A DNA stretch of 64,000 nucleotides. Source: Drosophila miranda. Taxonomy: Eukaryota > Arthropoda > Insecta > Diptera > Drosophilidae. The notes under the pieces are model-generated. The model made no database searches. It was not told the origin of the DNA and was given only the letters and a program-made list of their open reading frames with translations. The stretch is taken from the NCBI RefSeq assembly GCF_003369915.1, contig NC_046677.1:18122913-18186912 (forward strand), read 5' to 3'. Below are positions 13,678 through 24,383 of the stretch, piece by piece (within the stretch, counting starts at the first letter, position 1; each line of letters begins with the position of its first letter). The translations under genes were made by a program, and so were the position numbers.

Positions 13678-14713
13678 GCACCGAACGGGCCCAGACATAT
13701 TAAACCCTACAGTGCCACTATGGGACACTGTTCGAAATGGAATCCCTCAGTTCGACAACTGAGAGAATAATCTTCGAGAATATCCCCGACTTGATAATCT
13801 ACCCTAGAATCTATTGATCAATTTATTCGATGACAGACCACGGACTTTATTTGATAGCTGACTCTATACCAGAACTGTCTGAAATCGATGTATTTTCAAT
13901 ATACTCGGCATTAACTGAGCAACTGTTTAGGTGTTTTATGGGACTACTGGAACGCAATAAACATACGGAAGATACATACTCGTACATACGTGCGTACTTA
14001 TGGATTGTATTATGGATTAGATGGACTGTTGTAAAGATAAAAAGATAAAAGATAGAGCCTCCAGGAGACTCCCTCCCCTTGTAAATCGTGTTAGTTTAGT
14101 GAATAAGCAAAGGAGAGAACAAAAGAACATTCCTGGCTGAAGCTTTGTACATTTTCTGCCGGCTACAGAGAGATGATCCGCTTGAGCGCACCCCACCACA
14201 TACGATACGATACGATACAATACGAGTATATACACATAACAATAGCTGACTATACATACAGTACCACATAAATACAATAAACCCAATATATTATCGCAGT
14301 ACAATGCCGTTGTTTGTAAATGTTTAATTTATACGTAAATGTTGATTAAGTATATACTCATAGCTCTTATAAGTATCCAAGTACGATCCATATGTAATCC
14401 GTATCTCCAGCTTGTGCTCTCGACTTATCAAGAGATGATTCAGACAAATGATCCCATCCCCAGTTCGAAAGCATTATTTTGGATATTGTTAAGAAATGAA
14501 TGTTGTGAAATGTTTGTGCTTGCGCAGATCGAATTCTCGTTTCCTTGCGTTTCCTTGTTCCCCCGTCTGATCACCTACAACGTCAATGTATACCGCGAGA
14601 TAGCGCTTAATTGATAGCCTAATTTAATTTTAGTCTTTGTTGCAATGCAACCCATACTATTTAGTTAATTGATCGCATAGTTTTAGTTTCCGCCTACCAT
14701 CTAAGCGACGCGA
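13678..14713 (+). other. spir: spir 3' UTR and polyadenylation region
   Basis: Follows the TAG at 13675-13677. AATAAA hexamers at 13956-13961 and 14276-14281 are the likely poly(A) signals. ATACG units repeat near 14196-14224. From about 14300 to the retrotransposon the DNA is ordinary AT-rich spacer. Confidence 0.7.
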
Positions 14714-14717
14714 CCGT

Positions 14718-16637
14718 TGTAACGAACCAGGCTGGGTGTTGGGGAGTGGGAGAAGGGCGCACGCGGTTATTCCCGGCTGGGATGCTCGTCGGCTAATTGG
14801 GGTGGTGATCTTGCCCTCCTCTCACCGGATGCCTATCCTCATTATTAACAAGTTAAAATTTATGCGTGCTACGACGAGAGTTAAGGTGGACCTAAAATTG
14901 CTTGAACACACAATTGGCCCTTTCTCCGACCTGTCCCCGAACGCTTTTCCCCGCCTCAGATCTCGTTGAGGGCGGATTGACCCTCCCTACCTTGGCCATT
15001 CCTAGGTCGCAATTTATATGGAATGACCCCTTTGCGTCGTTATGGGATCCTCAGGGGCATTTGGCTAGCCGAAGGCAAAAAACTGTGAACTAAAACATTA
15101 TAAAATTTATTGAATTATGACTAAAAACTGAGCGATTCCTAAACTAAAACTAAACATAACCCAACAAAAAGTACGCATAAAAAGTAAAAGAATAAAAAAA
15201 TAATATCAATAAAATTGCTTAATAATGATGAGGAATAAAACTAACAATTATCTCGGAATTCATGTATGAAGACAGTACAACAGCCAGACCGAAAGGGGGG
15301 AAGAAACGGAACAAACAATAGGGGGAATTATGTAATTATCTAAATTTCTCTTTCCTTTTCTCTCATGAGTGGAATTGCCAGGGTTAAATTTTCTTGTTCG
15401 TTCTCACTCACCCGATGATCCGCATATCCACCGACGAAGCGCTTCCCGGAGGAGATTTGGACCTGTAAAGTGAACTCCAATCGGGAGTAAATCAAAGGCA
15501 CACCAAAAAAAAACCTCACTCACAAATTAAACTCTTTGCTCGCTCCACTCTCACTTTGAGCGACTCATTCCACTCGAGTACAACAAAAAAGCTCTCTCTG
15601 CCCTTTCTTTTTCTTCCTTTTCTTTCGCCTGCCCTTCGCCGACTGTCGCAGACTTTAACGCACAAAAAACTAACAAAGAAATATTACTTAACTCATTAAA
15701 TTATTAACACTAATCACTTAACACTGAATCCTATTATTACTAGAGATCTCAGCCATTCCCGGTTTCTTTTAGTTTTAGATTTTCTCCCTTCCGAAATCAC
15801 TCCATCGTTCCCTGGGACGGTTCCCGACGATAAAAATCACTCGCGAGACCACTCGAAAAACCCCGCCAGATCTCGGACTGCTCTTGCTTTCGCTCTAGCT
15901 GCGCTATATAGCCCTGCCTTGGCTCGCTTTTCAACAAGACGATTGAGTTTTTTTTCTTCTTCCCCAAAAACCACTCAACTCCCGCTAGCGTGGCGTCGGT
16001 GCCCGTGTACTTGGGCCTGCAATTTTTTCCAACGCTGCTTTGGCTGCTCCTCTGGACCCCTTCTGGCGTCCCTTGGACGCTCGATCTCCTCGACGCCTCG
16101 CGTCTTTGGATCCGCGAAGCTGATCCGGGCCGCTTTGCAAAGAAAATACGGCGATGCGGCGTTCCTCCTTTGCGGTATCCACTGCGCCAATGGCCGGTCC
16201 TACACGGATGAAATTATCTGACTAGTCCAATTTTCCTTTACCCTTCTCAATCTCACCTAGGCTGGAAAACTAATGCCGGAATGCTGAAGCTCTTCTCCTC
16301 CCGCCGCGATTACACGTTTTTTTCCCTTTTTAGCACTTATAAAAAATACTTGTTGGCTGTTGACAGAGAAAACGAACGCTCGGGTCGAGCGCCAAAACGG
16401 GAAGAGACCGAAGCCAAGCCCCTCAACAAGCTACAACCCTCGGGCCCTCTCAAAGGACAGGGTGAAATGCCAGAGAAAGTTGACAATCCAAGCTGTTAAC
16501 TCTATCACTCTTCCTATGCCACTTTTCGTGATCTCCCCGACCTAGCCCATAGAGGGTGTTTGGTCTACCACGGCCCTTACGGTGCCGACCACTAGATGGC
16601 GCTGCGAACTAGCTCTCTCGCTGATCCAAGCGTTACA
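14718..16637 (-). repeat. 3' LTR of the retrotransposon (1,920 bp)
   Basis: Starts TGTAACGAACC and ends AAGCGTTACA on the + strand. By eye it matches 22460-24379 throughout except for one G-run (six here, five there, near 15294) and one A-run (six here, seven there, near 16344). The two differences cancel in length. As the element reads on the - strand, this copy is the 3' LTR and lies beside the polypurine tract. Confidence 0.95.
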
Positions 16638-16641
16638 AATA

Positions 16642-16654
16642 CCCCCCGCCGAAG
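16642..16654 (-). promoter_or_regulatory. Polypurine tract for plus-strand DNA synthesis
   Basis: On the - strand it reads CTTCGGCGGGGGG followed by TATT and then the LTR terminus. A G-rich purine run directly before the 3' LTR is where reverse transcriptase would prime the second strand. Confidence 0.7.
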
Positions 16655-16703
16655 ATCTGACTTAGTGGTATCACACAAGTCGGATCCAAACTGCGCGGAT
16701 CAG

Positions 16704-19700
16704 CTATTGTTTTAAGTCTTTCGCGTGGTATCGCCCAATAGACCGTCCTTGTAGATCCTCCAACTCATAATAAGCATTACCTATCTTCTTGCGGATTCTG
16801 GCCTTCACATAGGCTGGGCCCAGTTTGGCACTATAGCCAGCCTGGAAGTTGCTCTGCTTAAAGTTCCTCCGGAACACCTCTTGGCCCACTTGGTACGAAA
16901 CCTCCCTTGATCTCAAATTGTAATTTCGTTCGTTTTTCTGCCTTTGCTTTTCCATTACCATTAAGGCCTTGCTACGTACCAATTCCAACGAATCCTCCTT
17001 GGAGAAGACTAGGGATTTATCTTCCAACAATCGAAGAGCTCTCAGAACTTTATACGTTTCCCCGGAGCTAACGAACTGCTGCCCAAATACCATATAATAG
17101 GGCGAAGTTCCAAGGCTAGAATGGACCGCGGTTCGCAAGGCGCAACAAATGCTGCTCAGCTCCTCGTCCCAATTTTTCTGATCGGACCTCACATAGGAAC
17201 GAATGGCGGCAATTACAGATCGGTTTACTCGCTCTGACGCATTCGACTGCGGAGAGTATACTGCTGTGGCCGTGTGTGATATCTTGTGCGCTTTGAGAAA
17301 CTTTTGGAAGACTTCCGACTTAAATTGCGAGCCATTGTCCGATACGATGGTCTCCGGAAAGCCAAAAGTGTGGAATAGATCTTGCTGCAGATACTTGATC
17401 ACGAGATCAGCCGTTAGTTTCTTTACAGCCTTCAGGAAGACAAACTTAGAATAGTGGTCTAGTACTATAAATATGCCAATATTCCCGCTTTTTGAACGTG
17501 GATAAGGGCCGAGAAAATCTACGTATAGCTTCTGGAAAAACCTCTGCGACTCGGGTGCCACTCCCAACGGGGGTCGCTGGACAGAGTTCGGTGCTTTAGT
17601 TGCTTTACAAGTGTCGCACGCGAGTACATACGCTTTTACATCTTTGACTAAACTTGGCCAATAGAGAAACTGTCGCACTCGCTCTAGAGTCTTATGAATT
17701 CCCCCATGCGATGCTAAGGGATGGTCGTGAGCATTGGCTAGTACCTCTGGAATGAGACTCTGTGGGATCCATAACTTCCAGATAAAATGATCATGAAGAG
17801 TACTCCCTGTGGCGAAATCACACTTCCTATACACACGATCTTCGACCACCCTCAGATCCGGCAAGTTAACGTCATTGGCCCTTATTCTGCTTACCAGCTC
17901 CACATACTCGTCGGACTGAAAAGCTGGTGACTCGAGATCAACTGCTTGTCCATAACCAACATCAACGGCCGCCAACTCTTCTTCATTAACTCTGGATAAG
18001 GCATCGGGTACAACATTTAAACGCCCACTCCGGTGTTCTATTTTGAAGTTAAAGCCCTGTAATTTCAATGCCCATCGGGCCAGCCGCGAATGTAGATCCG
18101 TCTGCGTCATGAGCCATTTTAGAGATGCATGATCGGTGATAACCGTAAAATCCTGTCCCTCTATGTATGCCCTAAAACGATTGATGCAAACAATCGCCGC
18201 CAGACACTCTTGCTCGGTCACAGAATAATTTCTTTGCGCCTTATTAAGTTTTTTCGACACAAAAGCTATCGGAAATTCGTCTCCTTCCGGAGTCTTTTGC
18301 ACTAAGACACCTCCAACACCCGACTTGCTGGCATCACAATGCACAAAGAAAGGTTGGCTAAAATCGGGACTACGAAGAACTGGCGCAGAGCACAACAGTT
18401 TTTTAAGTTCCTCGAACGCGGTACGTCCTTCTGGAGTCATGACAAATCTGCACTTAGGTTTCAGCAGGTCAGTGAGAGGGGAAGCTATCGACGCAAAATT
18501 TGCTATAAATTTACGATACCATCCAACCATCCCAAGGAATCTCCGTAGGGCTCTCAAAGAGTTCGGCACTGGAAAGTCTATCATGGCCGAAATTTTCCCG
18601 GGATCCGTTCGAATGACACCCTCCCCGACGATATGACCAAGATATTTCACCGAACGCATACAGAATTTGCTCTTTTCTACGTTGAGCGTTAATCCAGCCA
18701 ATCGAACATGCTGCGCTACCACTCTCAACACCTTCATATGCGACTCAAAGCTATCGGAAACAATTAACAGGTCGTCCAAGTAGACGAAGACTTCATTGCG
18801 AAGTTCCGCAGGGATCACCTTGTCCATCAATCTGGTCATGGTTTGCGACGCGTTGGTGAGACCGAACGGCATAACCTTAAACTGATATAAAGGTTTACCT
18901 GGAATTGTGAAAGCAGTTTTGTCCCGAGACTCCGGATCTAAGGGTATCTGCCAATAGGCATCCTTGAGATCCAGACTCGAGATGAACATGGCTCTGGGGA
19001 GGCGACTTAGTATACCGTCTATTTGCGGCAACGGATAGGCGTCCTTTCGTGTAACAGCATTGACTTTTCGGCTGTCTAGGCAAAGTCGAACCTTTCCCGG
19101 TTTCTGGACTAGCACAACTGGAGAGGACCAGGCGCTATCAGATTCCTCAATAACTCCTAATTTGAGCATCCTATCCACTTCGGCATACAGCAGTTTCTCC
19201 ACGGCTGGTGACACGGGAAAATGCCGTTGTTTTACAGGCTTAGCATCTCCTGCATCGATGGAGTGCGACAAAACCGATGTTCTACCCAAACCAGAGACTG
19301 CAAAGGATGGAAATTCCGACACAACCTTCTGCAACTCCTCTTTCTGACTTGGAATTAGTACGTGCGATTCCTGACAAATTTCTGCTACCTGCATCTCCGG
19401 AGGTAATAAATTGAACGTTGACCAAAAATCGATTCCTAGATATAAGTCCTGGCTAAGCGACGGAATGATATGTAGTTCCAAATCCTTCACGACGTTATCA
19501 TAGGTGACTGGAGTTCTCAATCGACCCAGAACCTCCTGCCGCCTGCCATCTGCAGTATGAGCAACTGAGATGCCCCGTTTAAATGGAATCCTGCTGGTAA
19601 TTATTTGTTTAGCCAAATTCCCACCAACTACACTCATCGCTGCCCCCGTATCTAACAACCCAAGCACTGGCCGCTCAAAAATTTTTACCTCTGCGTACGG

Positions 19701-20090
19701 ACGTTTATCGAGCTCTTTGTATCTAATCGCATTTATTGACTTAGCTGCCTTCCAAAATGATCTCATCCGTTTGGAGTGTCTTGAATTGGATCTACGACGG
19801 AACAGTGTTTCTACAGCCTCTGCATCGGAATTAGAATTAATGAAATTATGCCATAAATTTGTTTTTACTGTACTGACGGGCTGGACTGGAATGCTCGTAT
19901 CTATAACTGCCTGGTGTTGATTTTCTACTGGCTGGCGTCTGGGTTCGCGGATTTTTGGCGACGCACACTCTGAAGCTGACGAGGCTGTGTGCTCGCCATG
20001 CCGTTTTTTTTCTGACATTTTTCGCAAGCTGGTTTGTAAATGTTTGGAATGCCACACCCATAGCAAAAGATCTTGCGTTTGGATTCGCAA
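16704..20090 (-). CDS. pol: Pol polyprotein: protease, reverse transcriptase, RNase H, integrase
   Basis: A 1,128-residue open frame, -1 relative to gag, without stops. The first residues before the frameshift site are probably not translated as such. Seen: aspartic protease motif LLDTGA (residues 145-150); RT with LDLKDAYWQIPL, MPFGLTNA and the active site YLDD (437-440); RNase H beginning near HCDAS (584-588); integrase zinc finger with His788/His790/His795/His799 candidates and CDTC (825-828); catalytic core with D858, D918 and E953, 34 residues between the last two. It ends close to the polypurine tract, with no room for env. All catalytic residues I can place are present, so the protein looks functional. 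Confidence 0.95.
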   Translation of the reverse strand: MRIQTQDLLLWVWHSKHLQTSLRKMSEKKRHGEHTASSASECASPKIREPRRQPVENQHQAVIDTSIPVQPVSTVKTNLWHNFINSNSDAEAVETLFRRRSNSRHSKRMRSFWKAAKSINAIRYKELDKRPYAEVKIFERPVLGLLDTGAAMSVVGGNLAKQIITSRIPFKRGISVAHTADGRRQEVLGRLRTPVTYDNVVKDLELHIIPSLSQDLYLGIDFWSTFNLLPPEMQVAEICQESHVLIPSQKEELQKVVSEFPSFAVSGLGRTSVLSHSIDAGDAKPVKQRHFPVSPAVEKLLYAEVDRMLKLGVIEESDSAWSSPVVLVQKPGKVRLCLDSRKVNAVTRKDAYPLPQIDGILSRLPRAMFISSLDLKDAYWQIPLDPESRDKTAFTIPGKPLYQFKVMPFGLTNASQTMTRLMDKVIPAELRNEVFVYLDDLLIVSDSFESHMKVLRVVAQHVRLAGLTLNVEKSKFCMRSVKYLGHIVGEGVIRTDPGKISAMIDFPVPNSLRALRRFLGMVGWYRKFIANFASIASPLTDLLKPKCRFVMTPEGRTAFEELKKLLCSAPVLRSPDFSQPFFVHCDASKSGVGGVLVQKTPEGDEFPIAFVSKKLNKAQRNYSVTEQECLAAIVCINRFRAYIEGQDFTVITDHASLKWLMTQTDLHSRLARWALKLQGFNFKIEHRSGRLNVVPDALSRVNEEELAAVDVGYGQAVDLESPAFQSDEYVELVSRIRANDVNLPDLRVVEDRVYRKCDFATGSTLHDHFIWKLWIPQSLIPEVLANAHDHPLASHGGIHKTLERVRQFLYWPSLVKDVKAYVLACDTCKATKAPNSVQRPPLGVAPESQRFFQKLYVDFLGPYPRSKSGNIGIFIVLDHYSKFVFLKAVKKLTADLVIKYLQQDLFHTFGFPETIVSDNGSQFKSEVFQKFLKAHKISHTATAVYSPQSNASERVNRSVIAAIRSYVRSDQKNWDEELSSICCALRTAVHSSLGTSPYYMVFGQQFVSSGETYKVLRALRLLEDKSLVFSKEDSLELVRSKALMVMEKQRQKNERNYNLRSREVSYQVGQEVFRRNFKQSNFQAGYSAKLGPAYVKARIRKKIGNAYYELEDLQGRSIGRYHAKDLKQ

Positions 20091-21370
20091 TCCTGGTACC
20101 GATGTCCTTCCTTATGGCAGTTCCAGCATACCAAGGCCAACGCTCCTATTTCGGCTTCGCCCTCACCTTCGGAAAACTCCGTTTCGTCATCAGACATGTG
20201 CTCCTCCACCAACTCAGCTACTTGCCTACGGAAAGGGACACTCTTTTGATACCCATAATTCCGTCTCACGTCCTCCAGGAAATTCTCTCTTCGTCTGCAT
20301 ATTTCCCTGAGCTCCCCAACCGAAGTTATTTTTATATTGAGCAACTCGTGCCTTACTTCGGGCCTCAAATTTCTTCGCAGTATGTCTACCACCGACTTTT
20401 CTGACAAGGGAGACTCTAAACTATCCATTAGCTGGACTATGGCATCATAAAAGGCATCGAACCCTTCCTTTTCTTTCTGCTTCCGGTCCCTGATCGCCTC
20501 TCGAATGTCCACATCCGTGCGAGTGTCTCGGAACTGTTTCTTTAATGCCTGACAAAGCACATCCCATCGGACTACTACCACTGACTTATGAAACCTCCAA
20601 AAGAATTCCCGAGCCTTTCCGTCAAAGAGGATGCTAGCGTTGCTACATAGCACCGCAAAGTTGCTTTCCAGCGTTGCATGGGTGAGAGCTTCTACCCTAT
20701 AGATAAAATTATCAGCGCTAATTCCATCCGCATTCCCGCTAAATCGTAGCTTCCAACCATTCATGATGTGTACGACCTTGTCCGGCCTTTGGGACAGATC
20801 GGAAGCTAAACTTCTAGGAGTGTCTCTGCCCTCTCTGTAAAATCCTGCCGATTCTCGGCCTCCGCCTGCTTCCTGACCCTGCGAACTATGGTCTGGAGCT
20901 ATATTTCGAGTGTGTTGATCCCGGCCAGTCAGTTGAAGATGAGCAGCGACATTGGTTTGTATTATTTGCGCCATCTGCTCCGACAACTGGGTTAAAAGGT
21001 CGTTTTGCATGGCTCGCACTGCTTGGGTAATCATGATTCCTATATTCCCGCCATCAACTGAAGCTGAACCTGGATTATTATTTGCTGATCCCGTCGCTGG
21101 GGTGCCTGAAGCTTTTTCTTTGCTTCCTGCCTGCTGTTTGGCGGTTTGCGTGCCCGAAACCGATGCGCCGCCTTGCAACTCAAAAGTGACTCTTCCACAT
21201 CTGGGACATTTAGCATTTTCCTTCGAGTAGGGGACGATGCAAGCTTTATGAAATTCGTGGCCACACCTGGTCTTGTATGACTGCAGGGACCCAAACTCTT
21301 CCCCACACAGAATGCAAACGGACGGATTTACAGGTTCTCCCTCCATTATTGATTCCCTTCGGCACGTCAA
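19925..21370 (-). CDS. gag: Gag of the retrotransposon with N-terminal RING-H2-like finger
   Basis: A 481-residue frame. The likely start is either Met1 or the second Met at residue 9 (21346). Residues 19-58 show C-x2-C-x13-C-x-H-x2-H-x2-C-x10-C-x2-C, the spacing of a RING-H2 zinc finger. A Gly/Ser/Ala-rich linker follows. A capsid-like helical region lies around residues 200-400. Near the C-terminus a CCHC zinc knuckle (CWNCHKEGHRYQDC) is followed by a second Cys cluster (CYGC...CEKC). Zinc knuckles bind the RNA genome in the particle. A RING in Gag is unusual and could give ubiquitin-ligase activity, but that is inference from spacing only. The frame overlaps pol by 166 bp. Confidence 0.9.
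   Translation of the reverse strand: MTCRRESIMEGEPVNPSVCILCGEEFGSLQSYKTRCGHEFHKACIVPYSKENAKCPRCGRVTFELQGGASVSGTQTAKQQAGSKEKASGTPATGSANNNPGSASVDGGNIGIMITQAVRAMQNDLLTQLSEQMAQIIQTNVAAHLQLTGRDQHTRNIAPDHSSQGQEAGGGRESAGFYREGRDTPRSLASDLSQRPDKVVHIMNGWKLRFSGNADGISADNFIYRVEALTHATLESNFAVLCSNASILFDGKAREFFWRFHKSVVVVRWDVLCQALKKQFRDTRTDVDIREAIRDRKQKEKEGFDAFYDAIVQLMDSLESPLSEKSVVDILRRNLRPEVRHELLNIKITSVGELREICRRRENFLEDVRRNYGYQKSVPFRRQVAELVEEHMSDDETEFSEGEGEAEIGALALVCWNCHKEGHRYQDCESKRKIFCYGCGIPNIYKPACEKCQKKNGMASTQPRQLQSVRRQKSANPDASQ
20003..20009 (-). promoter_or_regulatory. -1 programmed frameshift site of gag-pol (AAAAAAC)
   Basis: On the - strand the heptamer is A AAA AAC, set in the gag frame as Lys-Lys-Asn (Asn at Gag residue 456). 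It follows the X XXY YYZ rule and lies just after the second Cys cluster. Slipping back one base leads into the pol frame (Glu-Lys-Lys-Arg). The same heptamer is used by other retroelements. I did not identify the stimulating stem-loop. Confidence 0.8.
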
Positions 21371-22410
21371 CTAGCTTTTTTTCTTCCCAGTGCTCACAAT
21401 TCTTTGCCGGTCGATGACCTATCTCAACCGAGACAGCTGTTTCGGCGTTCTAGCAACTTTTTTTCTTGTGACACAAAAAAAATAAAAACTCTTTGCTTAC
21501 AGCTTGAGGAAGTGAGACGCGTTTGTAACTGATAATAAAACAAAAAACAATTTATAATTAAAAAATAAGAATAATATTTTGTGAAAATCGCAATATATAA
21601 AGAAATCAAAAAAAACATTTATTTGCCTTCAAGCATAGCTTAGTTCCCCTGAAAAAAAATCATATCGGAACTGGTGTGAGAAGAAAGAACAATGATAATT
21701 TACCGCTGCTTGTGCCGTGCTAATCAGCCCTTGCAACAACAACCAAACGTTTTATTGCTTTGGAGCGCCGATCCGCAAGACAAAAACAACGACTGCAAGC
21801 TCGAGTGCGAGTAAATCGAAGCTAATCAGTTTCGTCTTCTTTACTCTCCTTCGCACTCTTGCTTCCGCGGACAGGTATGCTGGTTTTCCATCACCCGTGG
21901 CCAGGCAAACTCTTATTAAAGATTTTGTTCTGTATTTCCGAGCGTTTGATGGCTAGCTCTGCCGCATGACTATTGTAAACTATGGATGGGTCTTTGCTAA
22001 AACTCGTTATTCGTGGTCAGGGTGGACTTATTTAAAGACTTCTTCCCTGCTTTTCCAAACGTCTAACTCGTTGGGCTACGGACTCCATTACTGTAGGGTA
22101 TTTAATCGCCTACTAAGCTCTACGTCCTCAGCCGTGGCTTGTCGATCGCTGCTAGCAACTTCTCAACAATAAATCCTATGCGACTGACTTGCAAAATTTA
22201 GCTGACTATGAAGATCGGTATTCTGGCCCAGATGCTGCAGCAACCGTAGTTTGAGAATAAAAGCGAATAAACGTATATGCCTCTCTTCTCCAGCCCACTA
22301 CATATGTACATCGTTTGCCAGAAAAACCGAAAGTGTTTTTGATGTGTGTGTTTCTGCGATATTGTTGACCACATCGGGATGCGGTTCTACCAATTATTTT
22401 GGGTCCCATT
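21371..22410 (-). other. Leader between primer site and gag of the retrotransposon
   Basis: About 1 kb, AT-rich with A-runs near 21470-21650 and no substantial reading frame on the element's strand. It would hold the packaging signal, but none can be recognised from sequence alone. Confidence 0.6.
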
Positions 22411-22421
22411 GTTGGGCGCCA
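22411..22421 (-). promoter_or_regulatory. Primer binding site, tRNA-Lys type
   Basis: On the - strand the sequence is TGGCGCCCAAC, complementary to the 3' end (GTTGGGCGCCA) of Drosophila tRNA-Lys(CTT) and typical of gypsy-related elements. It begins 38 nt inside the LTR edge at 22460, farther than the usual 0-5 nt. No closer candidate is visible. Confidence 0.75.
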
Positions 22422-22459
22422 CTAACTTTATAATAATGAAATTAATAATTACTTATAAC

Positions 22460-24379
22460 TGTAACGAACCAGGCTGGGTGTTGGGGAGTGGGAGAAGGGC
22501 GCACGCGGTTATTCCCGGCTGGGATGCTCGTCGGCTAATTGGGGTGGTGATCTTGCCCTCCTCTCACCGGATGCCTATCCTCATTATTAACAAGTTAAAA
22601 TTTATGCGTGCTACGACGAGAGTTAAGGTGGACCTAAAATTGCTTGAACACACAATTGGCCCTTTCTCCGACCTGTCCCCGAACGCTTTTCCCCGCCTCA
22701 GATCTCGTTGAGGGCGGATTGACCCTCCCTACCTTGGCCATTCCTAGGTCGCAATTTATATGGAATGACCCCTTTGCGTCGTTATGGGATCCTCAGGGGC
22801 ATTTGGCTAGCCGAAGGCAAAAAACTGTGAACTAAAACATTATAAAATTTATTGAATTATGACTAAAAACTGAGCGATTCCTAAACTAAAACTAAACATA
22901 ACCCAACAAAAAGTACGCATAAAAAGTAAAAGAATAAAAAAATAATATCAATAAAATTGCTTAATAATGATGAGGAATAAAACTAACAATTATCTCGGAA
23001 TTCATGTATGAAGACAGTACAACAGCCAGACCGAAAGGGGGAAGAAACGGAACAAACAATAGGGGGAATTATGTAATTATCTAAATTTCTCTTTCCTTTT
23101 CTCTCATGAGTGGAATTGCCAGGGTTAAATTTTCTTGTTCGTTCTCACTCACCCGATGATCCGCATATCCACCGACGAAGCGCTTCCCGGAGGAGATTTG
23201 GACCTGTAAAGTGAACTCCAATCGGGAGTAAATCAAAGGCACACCAAAAAAAAACCTCACTCACAAATTAAACTCTTTGCTCGCTCCACTCTCACTTTGA
23301 GCGACTCATTCCACTCGAGTACAACAAAAAAGCTCTCTCTGCCCTTTCTTTTTCTTCCTTTTCTTTCGCCTGCCCTTCGCCGACTGTCGCAGACTTTAAC
23401 GCACAAAAAACTAACAAAGAAATATTACTTAACTCATTAAATTATTAACACTAATCACTTAACACTGAATCCTATTATTACTAGAGATCTCAGCCATTCC
23501 CGGTTTCTTTTAGTTTTAGATTTTCTCCCTTCCGAAATCACTCCATCGTTCCCTGGGACGGTTCCCGACGATAAAAATCACTCGCGAGACCACTCGAAAA
23601 ACCCCGCCAGATCTCGGACTGCTCTTGCTTTCGCTCTAGCTGCGCTATATAGCCCTGCCTTGGCTCGCTTTTCAACAAGACGATTGAGTTTTTTTTCTTC
23701 TTCCCCAAAAACCACTCAACTCCCGCTAGCGTGGCGTCGGTGCCCGTGTACTTGGGCCTGCAATTTTTTCCAACGCTGCTTTGGCTGCTCCTCTGGACCC
23801 CTTCTGGCGTCCCTTGGACGCTCGATCTCCTCGACGCCTCGCGTCTTTGGATCCGCGAAGCTGATCCGGGCCGCTTTGCAAAGAAAATACGGCGATGCGG
23901 CGTTCCTCCTTTGCGGTATCCACTGCGCCAATGGCCGGTCCTACACGGATGAAATTATCTGACTAGTCCAATTTTCCTTTACCCTTCTCAATCTCACCTA
24001 GGCTGGAAAACTAATGCCGGAATGCTGAAGCTCTTCTCCTCCCGCCGCGATTACACGTTTTTTTCCCTTTTTAGCACTTATAAAAAAATACTTGTTGGCT
24101 GTTGACAGAGAAAACGAACGCTCGGGTCGAGCGCCAAAACGGGAAGAGACCGAAGCCAAGCCCCTCAACAAGCTACAACCCTCGGGCCCTCTCAAAGGAC
24201 AGGGTGAAATGCCAGAGAAAGTTGACAATCCAAGCTGTTAACTCTATCACTCTTCCTATGCCACTTTTCGTGATCTCCCCGACCTAGCCCATAGAGGGTG
24301 TTTGGTCTACCACGGCCCTTACGGTGCCGACCACTAGATGGCGCTGCGAACTAGCTCTCTCGCTGATCCAAGCGTTACA
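22460..24379 (-). repeat. 5' LTR of the retrotransposon (1,920 bp)
   Basis: Upstream copy relative to gag on the - strand, with the same TGTAAC...GTTACA ends. It should carry the element's promoter. Short + strand frames inside both LTRs (for example 23660-23962) are duplicated only because the LTR is; I do not treat them as genes. Confidence 0.95.
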
Positions 24380-24383
24380 CCGT

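Larger units (their letters stand above)
14714..24383 (-). mobile_element. Complete Ty3/gypsy-type LTR retrotransposon, Osvaldo/Ulysses-like
   Basis: A 9,662-bp element (14718-24379) flanked by a 4-bp target duplication CCGT (14714-14717 and 24380-24383). LTRs begin TGTAAC and end GTTACA. The order on the - strand is: LTR, primer binding site, long leader, gag, pol, polypurine tract, LTR. Pol has protease, reverse transcriptase, RNase H and integrase in that order, which is Ty3/gypsy; no env frame follows. Long LTRs, a tRNA-Lys-type primer site and the 4-bp duplication resemble the Osvaldo/Ulysses group of Drosophila, which is an inference. Both frames are intact and the LTRs nearly identical, so the insertion is recent and the element may be active. 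It lies between the convergent spir and La genes and interrupts neither coding region. Confidence 0.95.

Noticed and set aside
15919..16221. 100-codon + strand frame, repeated at 23660-23962
   Set aside because: Duplicated only because it lies in both LTRs. It is antisense to the element's own direction and has no recognisable domain.
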